A stretch of 7,126 nt of DNA from an uncultured Eubacterium sp. (GTDB taxonomy: Bacteria > Bacillota > Clostridia > Lachnospirales > Lachnospiraceae). A program made the translations under genes and the position numbers. Of the stretch, positions 1-6,483 are shown in pieces. Position 1 is the first letter of the stretch. Every line of letters starts with the position of its first letter. The notes beneath the pieces were generated by a model. The model was not told where the DNA came from. It searched no databases and saw only the letters and a list, made by a program, of their open reading frames with translations. The DNA lies in contig CAJOPM010000006.1 of assembly GCA_905236225.1 (NCBI GenBank), positions 1-7,126 on the forward strand, given 5' to 3'.

Positions 1-271
1 CGCATCTTATTGAATTTAGAGCTACATCACAGTTATACAATTTGCGGCTTTTTTGCAAAACTTTCTTTGCCTTTTTAGAATACCGGTCGGTCTGATCAAT
101 TATGTATGCATCGCCAAGGTAGTTTATCCATTTTTGAACTGTATTACTGCTACACCGAATGTTATTGCCTTTTGTATAGTCGGCTATAGCTTTAGCTGAG
201 TATATCCGTGAATTTAATAATAAAGTGGAGATGGTAACCTTGCGGAATTCGTTTGATTTTTCCCAATGCAT
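1..271 (-). pseudogene. C-terminal fragment of a DUF4143-type AAA family ATPase, cut off at the left edge
   Basis: The minus strand is open from an ATG at 269-271 to the window edge (90 codons), and this ORF is not otherwise annotated. The peptide contains SAKAIADYTKG, then NTVQKWINYLGDAYIIDQ, then DRYSKKAKKVL and KLYNCDVALNSIR. This order matches the DUF4143 C-terminal domain of prokaryotic AAA+ ATPases: a winged-helix-like segment, a 'YL-DAFLI' helix, an 'RYD-KGKK' segment and a 'YY-DVGLRNA' segment. Such proteins normally carry about 200 residues of P-loop ATPase domain upstream. Here none exists: the first five or so residues come from the palindromic repeat array, and a TAG stop lies a few codons upstream in the same frame. 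I see no ribosome-binding site. I read it as a decayed gene whose N-terminal half was lost or displaced at the repeat junction near 260. The family call is fairly secure; pseudogene status is inferred, because the downstream end is outside the window. Confidence 0.7.
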
Positions 272-493
272 CCCAAGAGGCAAAAATGCCTAATAGGGAT
301 GCATAGAGAAGAGCCAAGATAAAAACCAATGCATCCCAAGAGGCAAAAATGCCTAATAGGGATGCATAGATAAGAGCCAAGATAAAACCCAATGCATCCC
401 AAAAGCCGAAATTGTAAATTAGGGATGCACAGCGCATCGCCAAGATAAATCCCAATGCATCCCAAATGAGGGTTTTGCCCTACAGGGATGCAT
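262..493. repeat. Four-unit array of 63-bp palindromic repeats
   Basis: AATGCATCCC begins at 265, 328, 391 and 454, giving an exact 63-bp period. Its partner GGGATGCAT occurs at 296, 359, 422 (last base changed to C) and 485. Each unit is therefore a 9-bp inverted repeat around a 21-bp interior, separated from the next by a 24-bp linker containing GCCAAGATAAA. Units 1 and 2 differ at only about two positions. Their interiors hold an inner stem AGGCA/TGCCT with an AAAA loop. Unit 4 keeps an inner stem with a different sequence, AGGG/CCCT. Unit 3 has no convincing inner stem. The array lies 60 bp past the MATE stop codon, so it would fall in the 3' end of that transcript, but no T-tract follows the hairpins. 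It resembles REP-like or MITE-like palindromic elements rather than CRISPR. I do not recognise a named family. Confidence 0.9.
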
Positions 494-553
494 GCTCGTG
501 CAATTTGTTCTATTCTATCTAAGGTAAGCAAGTATGTCGCCGCGCCACTTCCC

Positions 554-1930
554 CTAACTTATAACTTCTCTAAGATATATATTAAGCCGGTGCTTAAATA
601 TAAGCGTAGTGATAAATCCGACTACCTCAGCAATTGGAAGGGCGAACCATACGTAGTTTACATTGCCGGACAGTGATAGAAGATATGCGGCGGGAAGCAG
701 GACGGCTAACTGCCTTATTAAAGATACGTAGAATGAATATATACTTTTGCCACTGCCCTGGAACAGGCCGCTCGATATTACGGAGATTCCGGCAAAAGAG
801 AAAATGATGCTTGCTGCTCTAAGAGCCGGAATGCCGATGGATAACATATTTTCCGAGGCGTTGAATGCAAGCAGCATCTTGCCCGGGATTACCTGGAATA
901 AAATAAGGCAAATCCACATCACAGCGCAGGCGTAAAGGCAGGCTATGCGGTAGCATTTTTTGATGCGGTCTGGCTTTTTGGCACCCAGGTTGTAGCCTAC
1001 GATTGGTATTACGGCTGTGTTCATGCCAAAAGTAGGCATGAAAGCTACGCTTTGCAGCTTAAAGTATACGCCGAATACAGCGACAGCGGTTGAAGAAAAG
1101 GCCATAAGTATGCGATTCATACCGAAGGTCATAATCGAACCTATCGAAATCATAAGAACTGAAGGAAGTCCGATTTTGTAAATCTCCGGAATGATTGATA
1201 AATCAGGATGAAAAATCATAGCAAGGCTTAAGTGTATTTCTTTGTTAAAACGGTGGTTAAAATAAAGACCGAGTCCCATAGCAAAGCACTGACCGAATAT
1301 CGTGGCAAGGGCAGCGCCCGCTACGCCAAGTCTAGGGAAGGGGCCTATTCCAAAAATGAGCAGATAATCAAATAATATATTAATCAGTGCGCCGCACATC
1401 TGTGTTATCATAGGGTAGATGGTCTTGCCGGTAGACTGTAATATTCTCTCTATTGCGACCTGACCGAACATACCGAAAGATAAGCAGGATATGATGCGCA
1501 TATAGGTAACGCCGTATTCCAGGATTGAGTCACTTTGTGTTTGGAAAGCGATATATGCTCTGGTGCCAATGATGCCGATAATAAGAAAGATAACATAGCT
1601 GCATATGATAAGAAACAGGCCGGTGTTGGCGGTGCGAAGAGCCCCCTTTGGGTCTTTGGCGCCAAGGCGTCTGGCAATGATTGCGTTAAAACCGATGCCT
1701 GTGCCGGCGGCAACGGCATAGAGCAGATTCATAAAAGGGGACACCAAAGAGACGGCAGTTAGGGCATCTTCATTTATATATGAGACAAACACGCTGTCTA
1801 TAATATTGTAAAATGTCTGCACCAGCATAGAAATGATAAGTGGGATAGACATGCTGAGGAACAGCTTGTGCATAGGCATATTTCCCATCCGTGATGAGTC
1901 ATTTGCCTTCTTATTTGTAATCTCGCTCAT
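554..1930 (-). CDS. MATE family efflux transporter (MepA-like)
   Basis: A complete 458-residue protein, the usual length for MATE antiporters, which export cationic drugs, dyes or metabolites across the cytoplasmic membrane using a Na+ or H+ gradient. The N-terminus reads MGNMPMHKLFLSMSIPLIIS, followed by LVQTFYNIIDSVFVS and EDALTAVSLVSPF. This is the conserved first-helix region of the MepA-like branch. GIGFNAIIARRLGAKD in the second quarter and MNTAVIPIVGYNLGAKKPDR in the second half are the paired 'G-N-x-ARxLGA' signatures of the two six-helix bundles. Hydrophobic segments are consistent with 12 membrane spans. The ATG at 1928-1930 is preceded by AGAAAGG with 7-nt spacing. The stop is TAG at 554-556. 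It is divergent from the dehydrogenase and is not in the licD operon. The substrate cannot be inferred; no regulator gene is adjacent. Confidence 0.93.
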   Translation of the reverse strand: MSEITNKKANDSSRMGNMPMHKLFLSMSIPLIISMLVQTFYNIIDSVFVSYINEDALTAVSLVSPFMNLLYAVAAGTGIGFNAIIARRLGAKDPKGALRTANTGLFLIICSYVIFLIIGIIGTRAYIAFQTQSDSILEYGVTYMRIISCLSFGMFGQVAIERILQSTGKTIYPMITQMCGALINILFDYLLIFGIGPFPRLGVAGAALATIFGQCFAMGLGLYFNHRFNKEIHLSLAMIFHPDLSIIPEIYKIGLPSVLMISIGSIMTFGMNRILMAFSSTAVAVFGVYFKLQSVAFMPTFGMNTAVIPIVGYNLGAKKPDRIKKCYRIACLYACAVMWICLILFQVIPGKMLLAFNASENMLSIGIPALRAASIIFSFAGISVISSGLFQGSGKSIYSFYVSLIRQLAVLLPAAYLLSLSGNVNYVWFALPIAEVVGFITTLIFKHRLNIYLREVIS

Positions 1931-2023
1931 AATAAAACCTTTCTCTAAAACAGTAAAGCACTACTATTTTACCAAATATACAGGTAAAATAAATACTAAA
2001 TAGAAAATTCAAAGGAGTATTTG
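1931..2023. promoter_or_regulatory. Divergent promoter region with a perfect 9-bp inverted repeat
   Basis: This 93-bp gap separates the MATE gene (minus) from the dehydrogenase (plus) and must hold both promoters. TATTTTACC at 1965-1973 and GGTAAAATA at 1983-1991 form a perfect 9-bp inverted repeat around a 9-bp AT-rich spacer, 27 bp in total and close to the middle of the gap. The layout suits a dimeric repressor operator controlling both genes, or a weak hairpin. TAAAAT (1985-1990 on plus; 1971-1966 on minus) is embedded in each arm and resembles a -10 element on both strands, but I cannot pair either with a good -35. The inverted repeat is direct observation; the operator role is inference. 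Confidence 0.5.
2011..2017 (+). promoter_or_regulatory. Ribosome-binding site of the dehydrogenase (decides the start)
   Basis: AAAGGAG lies 6 nt before the ATG at 2024 but only 3 nt before the in-frame TTG at 2021. ATG at 2024 is therefore the better start. Confidence 0.8.
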
Positions 2024-3043
2024 ATGAAGGCGTGGGTATTAGAAGATATTAATGATATCAGATTAGAAGAAATTGATAAGCCCAAAGCAAAAGAGGGGCA
2101 TGCTATCGTAAAAGTTGCATCGGCAGGAATCTGCGGCTCGGATATAGCCCGCGTATATGAAAACGGCGCACATAATATGCCGCTTGTTATAGGACACGAA
2201 TTTTCAGGAACGGTAATAGACGGTGATGATAAATGGAAGGGGAGCGCGGTTGGAGTCTTTCCGCTGATACCTTGTAAAAAATGTGAAATGTGCAGACAGC
2301 AAAAGTACGAAATGTGCACAGACTATAATTATTTGGGCTCAAGATGCGATGGGGGATTTGCCAAGTACGTATCAGTGCCTTTAGATAATCTTATCAGGCT
2401 GCCGCAGGGTGTAACAGCCGATCAGGCAGCTATGCTTGAACCGATGGCTGTAGCGGTGCATGCGATAAGACGCGCAACCGATAATATGAGGTTGCCTTCG
2501 CAAAAAAAGATAGCTGTAAGCGGACTGGGTACTATAGGGCTGCTTATGATTATGTTCCTGATTGACGGCGGATATAATAATATCCTTGCAATCGGAAATA
2601 AAGAATATCAAAAACAGATGCTGGATAAATGTAATTTAAATAACGTAGAGTATATTAATTCTGATAGCATATCAGATAAAGATAAGGTCGACGTATATTT
2701 TGATTGCGTCGGGAATTATCAAAGTATCCTAAGAGGAGTCAGGATGCTTAGAGGAGAAGGAGTGCATCTTGCAGTAGGCAATCCGGCTTCTGATATAAAT
2801 TTTGATAAAGATACCTATTGGAAGATATTAAGAAAACAACTTAAAATTATCGGCACATGGAACTCATCGTTTACTCATGATGAAGATGACGATTGGCACT
2901 ATGTGCTAAAGAGATTATCAAAGGGAGCCATAAAGCCGCAGACGCTTATTACCCATACATTTGAACTTGAGAAGTTAAAGCAGGGGCTTGAGATTATGAA
3001 AAATAAAACAGAGGGCTATGTAAAAATCATGATAAAGCCATAG
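2024..3043 (+). CDS. Zinc-dependent polyol-phosphate dehydrogenase (galactitol-1-phosphate 5-dehydrogenase-like MDR)
   Basis: A complete 339-residue medium-chain dehydrogenase/reductase. The catalytic zinc ligands fit C37 (in GICGSD) and H58-E59 (in GHEFSG). The structural zinc lobe has all four cysteines: C84, C87, C90 and C98. The Rossmann motif GLGTIG is at 167-172. The stretch FPLIPCKKCEMC followed by YEMC and YNYLGSRCDGGFA is typical of proteins annotated as galactitol-1-phosphate 5-dehydrogenase. The enzyme should interconvert a polyol phosphate and its keto-sugar phosphate with NAD(P). The end of the second Rossmann strand reads ILAIGNKEYQ without an obvious acidic residue, so NADPH use is possible. 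Given the nearby epimerase and cytidylyltransferase, a TarJ-like role (pentulose 5-phosphate to pentitol 5-phosphate) is an alternative. It is on the opposite strand from those genes, so the link is positional only. The family is secure; the substrate is not. Confidence 0.88.
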   Translation: MKAWVLEDINDIRLEEIDKPKAKEGHAIVKVASAGICGSDIARVYENGAHNMPLVIGHEFSGTVIDGDDKWKGSAVGVFPLIPCKKCEMCRQQKYEMCTDYNYLGSRCDGGFAKYVSVPLDNLIRLPQGVTADQAAMLEPMAVAVHAIRRATDNMRLPSQKKIAVSGLGTIGLLMIMFLIDGGYNNILAIGNKEYQKQMLDKCNLNNVEYINSDSISDKDKVDVYFDCVGNYQSILRGVRMLRGEGVHLAVGNPASDINFDKDTYWKILRKQLKIIGTWNSSFTHDEDDDWHYVLKRLSKGAIKPQTLITHTFELEKLKQGLEIMKNKTEGYVKIMIKP

Positions 3044-3047
3044 CAGG

Positions 3048-3752
3048 CTAGCTCCTTGGATTAAGCCAATTAACAAGATCTTCGGCTGAGGTGATTTTGC
3101 GATTGATGGGATCGCCATCTATAAGCGCAATATCAAGACCTGAGGTAACAGCCGGCTCGCAAGAGCCGGTAATTTGCATTATTTTATCGGGAAGAAGCGC
3201 TTTTAGGGCATTATAATAAGGCTCAAGTCTAAAGAGCTCCGGAGATTGCAAAGCAAAAATCTCGTTTCGATTAAGCCTTCCTGATAAAACCTTAGAATCC
3301 TTGGAAGTATAGAGCGTATCAGTAACAGGAAGCGCAGGCGCTACGCCATCGTGCCCATCAAAAGCTGCATATATTTTAGATACTAAGGATTCTTTAAGGT
3401 AGGGGCGCGCGCCGTCATGAATGATCACGCTCGAGCGCCTTAGTTCATCATCGGATAAAGAGGCTGCTATTTTTTCTAGCGCATTAAGAATGCTAAGCTG
3501 CCTGATTGCCCCGGGAGCTACAAATTCAATCGGTTTAGATATGTGGTTATCAAGAGATCTGATATCCTGCATGATTTCATCATGCCACTCATCTGATGCA
3601 GCAATATAAATTGCATCGATGTACTCACAAAAAAGAAATGGCCTAAGAGCATATGTAACCATCATATTTGAGCCAAGGTATGTATATTGTTTTGGGATAT
3701 CCCCGCCGGCGCGGCTTCCGTTGCCGCCGGATAAAATAATAGCAGTATTCAA
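3048..3752 (-). CDS. IspD/TarI family cytidylyltransferase (possible CDP-polyol synthase)
   Basis: A complete 234-residue nucleotidyltransferase. Family motifs appear in order: GGNGSRAGGDIPKQ (9-22, CTP-binding loop with the conserved PKQ lysine), GAIRQLSILNAL (81-92), IHDGARP (111-117), PVTDT (142-146), LQSPELF (168-174) and GDPINRKITSAEDL (213-226). The reaction joins CTP and a polyol phosphate to give a CDP-polyol and pyrophosphate. IspD (2-C-methylerythritol 4-phosphate, isoprenoid synthesis) and TarI (ribitol 5-phosphate, wall teichoic acid) share these motifs. I favour a TarI-like surface-polymer role because the gene is coupled to an epimerase and a LicD protein, but housekeeping IspD is not excluded. 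The start is TTG (3752-3750), with AAGGGAG 8 nt upstream and no ATG or GTG available. The coding sequence overlaps the epimerase by 4 nt, suggesting translational coupling. It is the last gene of the operon. Confidence 0.85.
   Translation of the reverse strand: MNTAIILSGGNGSRAGGDIPKQYTYLGSNMMVTYALRPFLFCEYIDAIYIAASDEWHDEIMQDIRSLDNHISKPIEFVAPGAIRQLSILNALEKIAASLSDDELRRSSVIIHDGARPYLKESLVSKIYAAFDGHDGVAPALPVTDTLYTSKDSKVLSGRLNRNEIFALQSPELFRLEPYYNALKALLPDKIMQITGSCEPAVTSGLDIALIDGDPINRKITSAEDLVNWLNPRS
3152..3169 (+). terminator. Hairpin with GCAA loop, possible weak terminator for the convergent dehydrogenase transcript
   Basis: CCGGCTC (3152-3158), GCAA (3159-3162) and GAGCCGG (3163-3169) form a perfect 7-bp GC-rich stem capped by a GNRA tetraloop when read as plus-strand RNA. 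It lies 108 nt past the dehydrogenase stop, inside the antisense of the cytidylyltransferase gene. The following sequence (TAATTTGC, then TTATTTT) is T-rich but not a clean T-tract, so termination is only possible. On the minus strand it encodes TGSCEPA of the cytidylyltransferase. Confidence 0.3.
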
Positions 3753-4411
3753 AATTTCATCTCCCTTATATCATTTAAAATATCTTTATACGGTCTGTTT
3801 TTTCCAAAGAGCATTGTGGTGCCTAAAACAAATCCCGCGACGCCCATAGGCGCAAACGTCATAATCTTGTCCGGGCCGCAAGCACCATCCCAGTACACAT
3901 CATAATTCATTTCGTCCTTGTATTTTAAGAGGGTTTCGAATTTTTGCCCGACATAAGGCAAAAACATCTGGGCTGCATTGCCGGGATTAACCGACATAAC
4001 CAACACTTTTTTAACAATGCGAAGCAGCATGAAGACATTTTCCACGCTGGTTCCCGGATTGATAGCGATACCGGGCGTAAGACCTGCATCAATTATCTTC
4101 TGAAGAGTGGTAGAGGGGTGATACTCTGCTTCGGGATGGATATAGATGGTATCGCCAACGTTTAGCCTTTTGATAAATAAATCTATATTTGTGTTTGGAT
4201 GCTCGACCATAAGGTGAACATCAAGCGGCAATTTAGTGGCGCGCCTGATATAGACCATATCATTAAGCGACATAGCGTAGTTAGATACGTACCTTCCATC
4301 CATTATGTCGATATGAAATGAATCGATTCCGCCCTCTTCAAGTCGCGCAACTTCGTCGGCGAGATGGCCGAAATCCGCACACATCATTGATGCCATAAGT
4401 TCAAATTTCAT
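3749..4411 (-). CDS. Ribulose-phosphate 3-epimerase family protein
   Basis: A 220-residue TIM-barrel protein, normal length for ribulose-phosphate 3-epimerase or its relative D-allulose-6-phosphate 3-epimerase. It interconverts ribulose 5-phosphate and xylulose 5-phosphate in the cytoplasm. The metal-site residues are present: H33 and D35 in FHIDIMDG, H66 in DVHLMVEHP, and D175 in YWDG. The MSVNPG loop is at 139-144 and the C-terminal phosphate-binding region reads LGTTMLFG. The usual 'PSILSADF' start is SMMCADF here, so the common second serine is a cysteine, and GACG replaces the usual GGV after the catalytic aspartate. It is thus a diverged paralogue rather than the textbook housekeeping form. 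I chose the ATG at 4411 over an in-frame ATG 11 codons upstream because GAGGGGG sits 7 nt before it. It lies 50 bp after licD and overlaps the next gene by 4 nt. Confidence 0.87.
   Translation of the reverse strand: MKFELMASMMCADFGHLADEVARLEEGGIDSFHIDIMDGRYVSNYAMSLNDMVYIRRATKLPLDVHLMVEHPNTNIDLFIKRLNVGDTIYIHPEAEYHPSTTLQKIIDAGLTPGIAINPGTSVENVFMLLRIVKKVLVMSVNPGNAAQMFLPYVGQKFETLLKYKDEMNYDVYWDGACGPDKIMTFAPMGVAGFVLGTTMLFGKNRPYKDILNDIREMKF
3761..3767 (-). promoter_or_regulatory. Ribosome-binding site for the TTG start of the cytidylyltransferase
   Basis: Minus-strand AAGGGAG lies 8 nt before the TTG start, inside the last codons of the epimerase gene. It supports TTG as the true start. The TTGA overlap (3752-3749) joins start and stop, as in translationally coupled pairs. 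Confidence 0.75.
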
Positions 4412-4418
4412 AAATAAA

Positions 4419-4425
4419 CCCCCTC
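4419..4425 (-). promoter_or_regulatory. Ribosome-binding site of the epimerase (decides the start)
   Basis: Minus-strand GAGGGGG lies 7 nt before the ATG at 4411-4409. It falls between that codon and the upstream in-frame ATG at 4444, arguing against the longer form. Confidence 0.75.
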
Positions 4426-4461
4426 GTATAAGTCTCGCTCGCAAGCTCCGACTGAGATAAA

Positions 4462-6447
4462 TTAAATGTTGTAATCTGCAATCATAACCGGTTTGTGCTG
4501 TAAGGTAAATGCCATCGCATACGGAGTAGGACTTCCGTAATATGCATCAAAGCGTTTGGCACAATCATCCACCTCTTCGCAAAGCGGATGCATATAAAAA
4601 TCAGGATCAGCGTGCCCGCCTGCAGGAGCAATAAAGGCTATGCCATCATGCTTTGAAAGTATATCCGTAAGGTCAGCGGTCAGATTTGCGTTGGCACTGT
4701 TCCAAAGGCTTAAATCATTTGGATAAAGACAAACCGATATATCAATAGTATCGGCATATTCGCTTATAGTATCCAGTCTCTTTGAAACAGCATCTATTAA
4801 TACATCGCTCTTTTCAGATAATTCATTAAGCCCTATGCAATAGAGTATGGATTTGTTTTCATTATCGCAAGAGGAATCAAAAGCGGTGGTATCGGGATAT
4901 GTGATTACTTTATTTTCCCAATATGAAGCACTTTTATCACCTGCAAATTCCGTAAGCTTATCTATAAAGACCTGTCGTATCTTCTTAGAGCAGGCGATAA
5001 TCGTATCGGAGTATACGGCTGCAGGCACTTTGATATAGTGATTAAGGTTGTAGTATTCTTTTTCGTATTCTTTCTCAAAATCATCTATAGGACCTAGCGG
5101 CACATAGATTAGCTGATCTGTGCACTGCTGAAGCGTTTTGGCATAAAATGAAGGCGGCAGCGTAAGATAAGTTCCCGTATCATCATATGGGCTTTGTATG
5201 TATATTCTGTCCATATAGTACTGATTAGGATCAAATTCAAGCCAGCTTATAATCGGCAAATCCTCAGGATACAGCTCGCTATGCGTAGCGTTCATAATTT
5301 CATCATCGCTCATATTAATCTGTCCAAGCAGATCTTTTTTAAGAAGCGGCAGAGGAATAATAAAGATATTGACATTCTCCCTGGCACATTCCATATCGAA
5401 GCATTTCTTAAAATAATTCCACTCTTTTGGCCCGATAGGAAGAAATAATACATTCTCATTCTCACCCGGAGCGTGGGATATTTTTGGCGTGCGAGGGGTA
5501 TCTATCATGCTTTTTTTGAAAGAAAAATTAAAGAGCTTTTCCCCATAGAGAGCCTCAAAGTCCTTTTTTTGTTCTTCAAAGAAAGGATAGCCGTGGCCGC
5601 CCTGCGATTTGTTGATATTTAAAAACTGTCCGAATCTGTAAGACATCGTATTTACATAATTGCACGGAACAGGTATGGTAGTGTGCTCAAAAGGCAGCCG
5701 CACAAATGATGAATAATTAGAAGCATCTGTAGGAGGTACTCCTTTTAAAATCCAGGGGAAAATCTGCCCGACCTTGCCAGAGTCATCGGATGTAAGGAGG
5801 CTCATAAGCTCCTCGCAGGTGCGATAAAGCTCTATGCATATAGAGCGTCTGTCTTTGATTGAAGTAAAGGGTTTGTGATACTTATCTTCAAAAGCTTTAA
5901 GACCTTCATTAAGAGAATAATCATCTATTTTATTATCAATTATAGATTCTGAAAATGCGAGCAGGCGCATAATCTCATCGCGGCGCACCTTCTCGCGCTC
6001 GGGGTCTTCATAGACGTAGTCGGTAACAAAAATATCAACGCTTGCAAGCCATGGAAAGTTGTAATGCTCGTTAAGGTATTTTTCATCAAAATTAATATGC
6101 TCACACGAGACAATTCTGCTAAGAAAAAGCCAGTGGTCTTCTTTGCGTTCATAGTCATGAATGACATAACCGTCCGGAAGATGAGCATCGCATACTTTGC
6201 GAAACTTAATATAATCAGAGCGCATCATTCCTATATCAATATCATCATCCCAGGGAATGATGCCGCCGTGTCTGATAGCGCCAAGCATAGTGCCCCATTC
6301 GGCAAAGTAATTTATATTGTGCCGGGTGCATATAGAATCAATAAGGGCAAGTATATCAAGCTCGGCAGCCCAAGCTTGCTTTAAAGCGGTCGGAATATAA
6401 AATCCGGTTCTGATTTCGTCTCGAAAAAAATCTAAAGAAAAAGCCAT
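4462..6447 (-). CDS. LicD family phosphotransferase fused to a divergent glycerophosphotransferase-like module
   Basis: A complete 661-residue protein. Residues 31-300 form a LicD-type nucleotidyltransferase-fold domain: YFAEWGTMLGAIRHGG (47-62), then PWDDDIDIGM (65-74) with the metal-binding aspartates, then SVDIFVTDYV (136-145). LicD proteins transfer phosphocholine or another phospho-alcohol from a CDP donor to surface glycans. Residues 331-661 form a second module. IIACSKKIRQVFIDKL (483-498), YWENKV (509-514), DAYYG (634-638) and HKPVMI (651-656) resemble a CDP-glycerol glycerophosphotransferase-like, GT-B-shaped family common beside LicD genes in Clostridia. Where relatives have an 'RPHP' motif, this protein reads LYPND (574-578), and the usual 'YYGDWSSL' is YYGSPTPY, so this half may be non-catalytic. 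No signal peptide or membrane span is visible; it probably acts on the inner membrane face. It is the first gene of the licD-epimerase-cytidylyltransferase operon. The ATG at 6447 has AAAGAGG 11 nt upstream. Confidence 0.85.
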   Translation of the reverse strand: MAFSLDFFRDEIRTGFYIPTALKQAWAAELDILALIDSICTRHNINYFAEWGTMLGAIRHGGIIPWDDDIDIGMMRSDYIKFRKVCDAHLPDGYVIHDYERKEDHWLFLSRIVSCEHINFDEKYLNEHYNFPWLASVDIFVTDYVYEDPEREKVRRDEIMRLLAFSESIIDNKIDDYSLNEGLKAFEDKYHKPFTSIKDRRSICIELYRTCEELMSLLTSDDSGKVGQIFPWILKGVPPTDASNYSSFVRLPFEHTTIPVPCNYVNTMSYRFGQFLNINKSQGGHGYPFFEEQKKDFEALYGEKLFNFSFKKSMIDTPRTPKISHAPGENENVLFLPIGPKEWNYFKKCFDMECARENVNIFIIPLPLLKKDLLGQINMSDDEIMNATHSELYPEDLPIISWLEFDPNQYYMDRIYIQSPYDDTGTYLTLPPSFYAKTLQQCTDQLIYVPLGPIDDFEKEYEKEYYNLNHYIKVPAAVYSDTIIACSKKIRQVFIDKLTEFAGDKSASYWENKVITYPDTTAFDSSCDNENKSILYCIGLNELSEKSDVLIDAVSKRLDTISEYADTIDISVCLYPNDLSLWNSANANLTADLTDILSKHDGIAFIAPAGGHADPDFYMHPLCEEVDDCAKRFDAYYGSPTPYAMAFTLQHKPVMIADYNI

Positions 6448-6483
6448 AAGTAAAAAGACCTCTTTTTAATATGTTCTTCAAAT

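Noticed and set aside
262..493. CRISPR array
   Set aside because: Units are 63 bp with internal palindromes and near-identical 'spacers' in units 1 and 2; there are no unique spacers and no cas genes.
262..493. Classical intrinsic terminator of the MATE gene
   Set aside because: Strong hairpins are present but no T-tract follows any of them on the minus strand.
192..531. Two minus-strand open frames of 87 and 105 codons across the repeat array
   Set aside because: They are open only because the repeat period (63) is a multiple of three. Both begin at TTG without a ribosome-binding site, and the peptides are simple 21-residue tandem repeats.
495..553. Short open minus-strand stretch reading YLLTLDRIEQIARA between the MATE stop and the array
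   Set aside because: It looks somewhat protein-like but is only about 20 residues, has no start signal, and matches nothing I recognise.
4412..4461. Attenuator hairpin between licD and the epimerase
   Set aside because: Only short stems (AGTC/GACT and GCT/AGC) with mismatches can form, and there is no T-tract.
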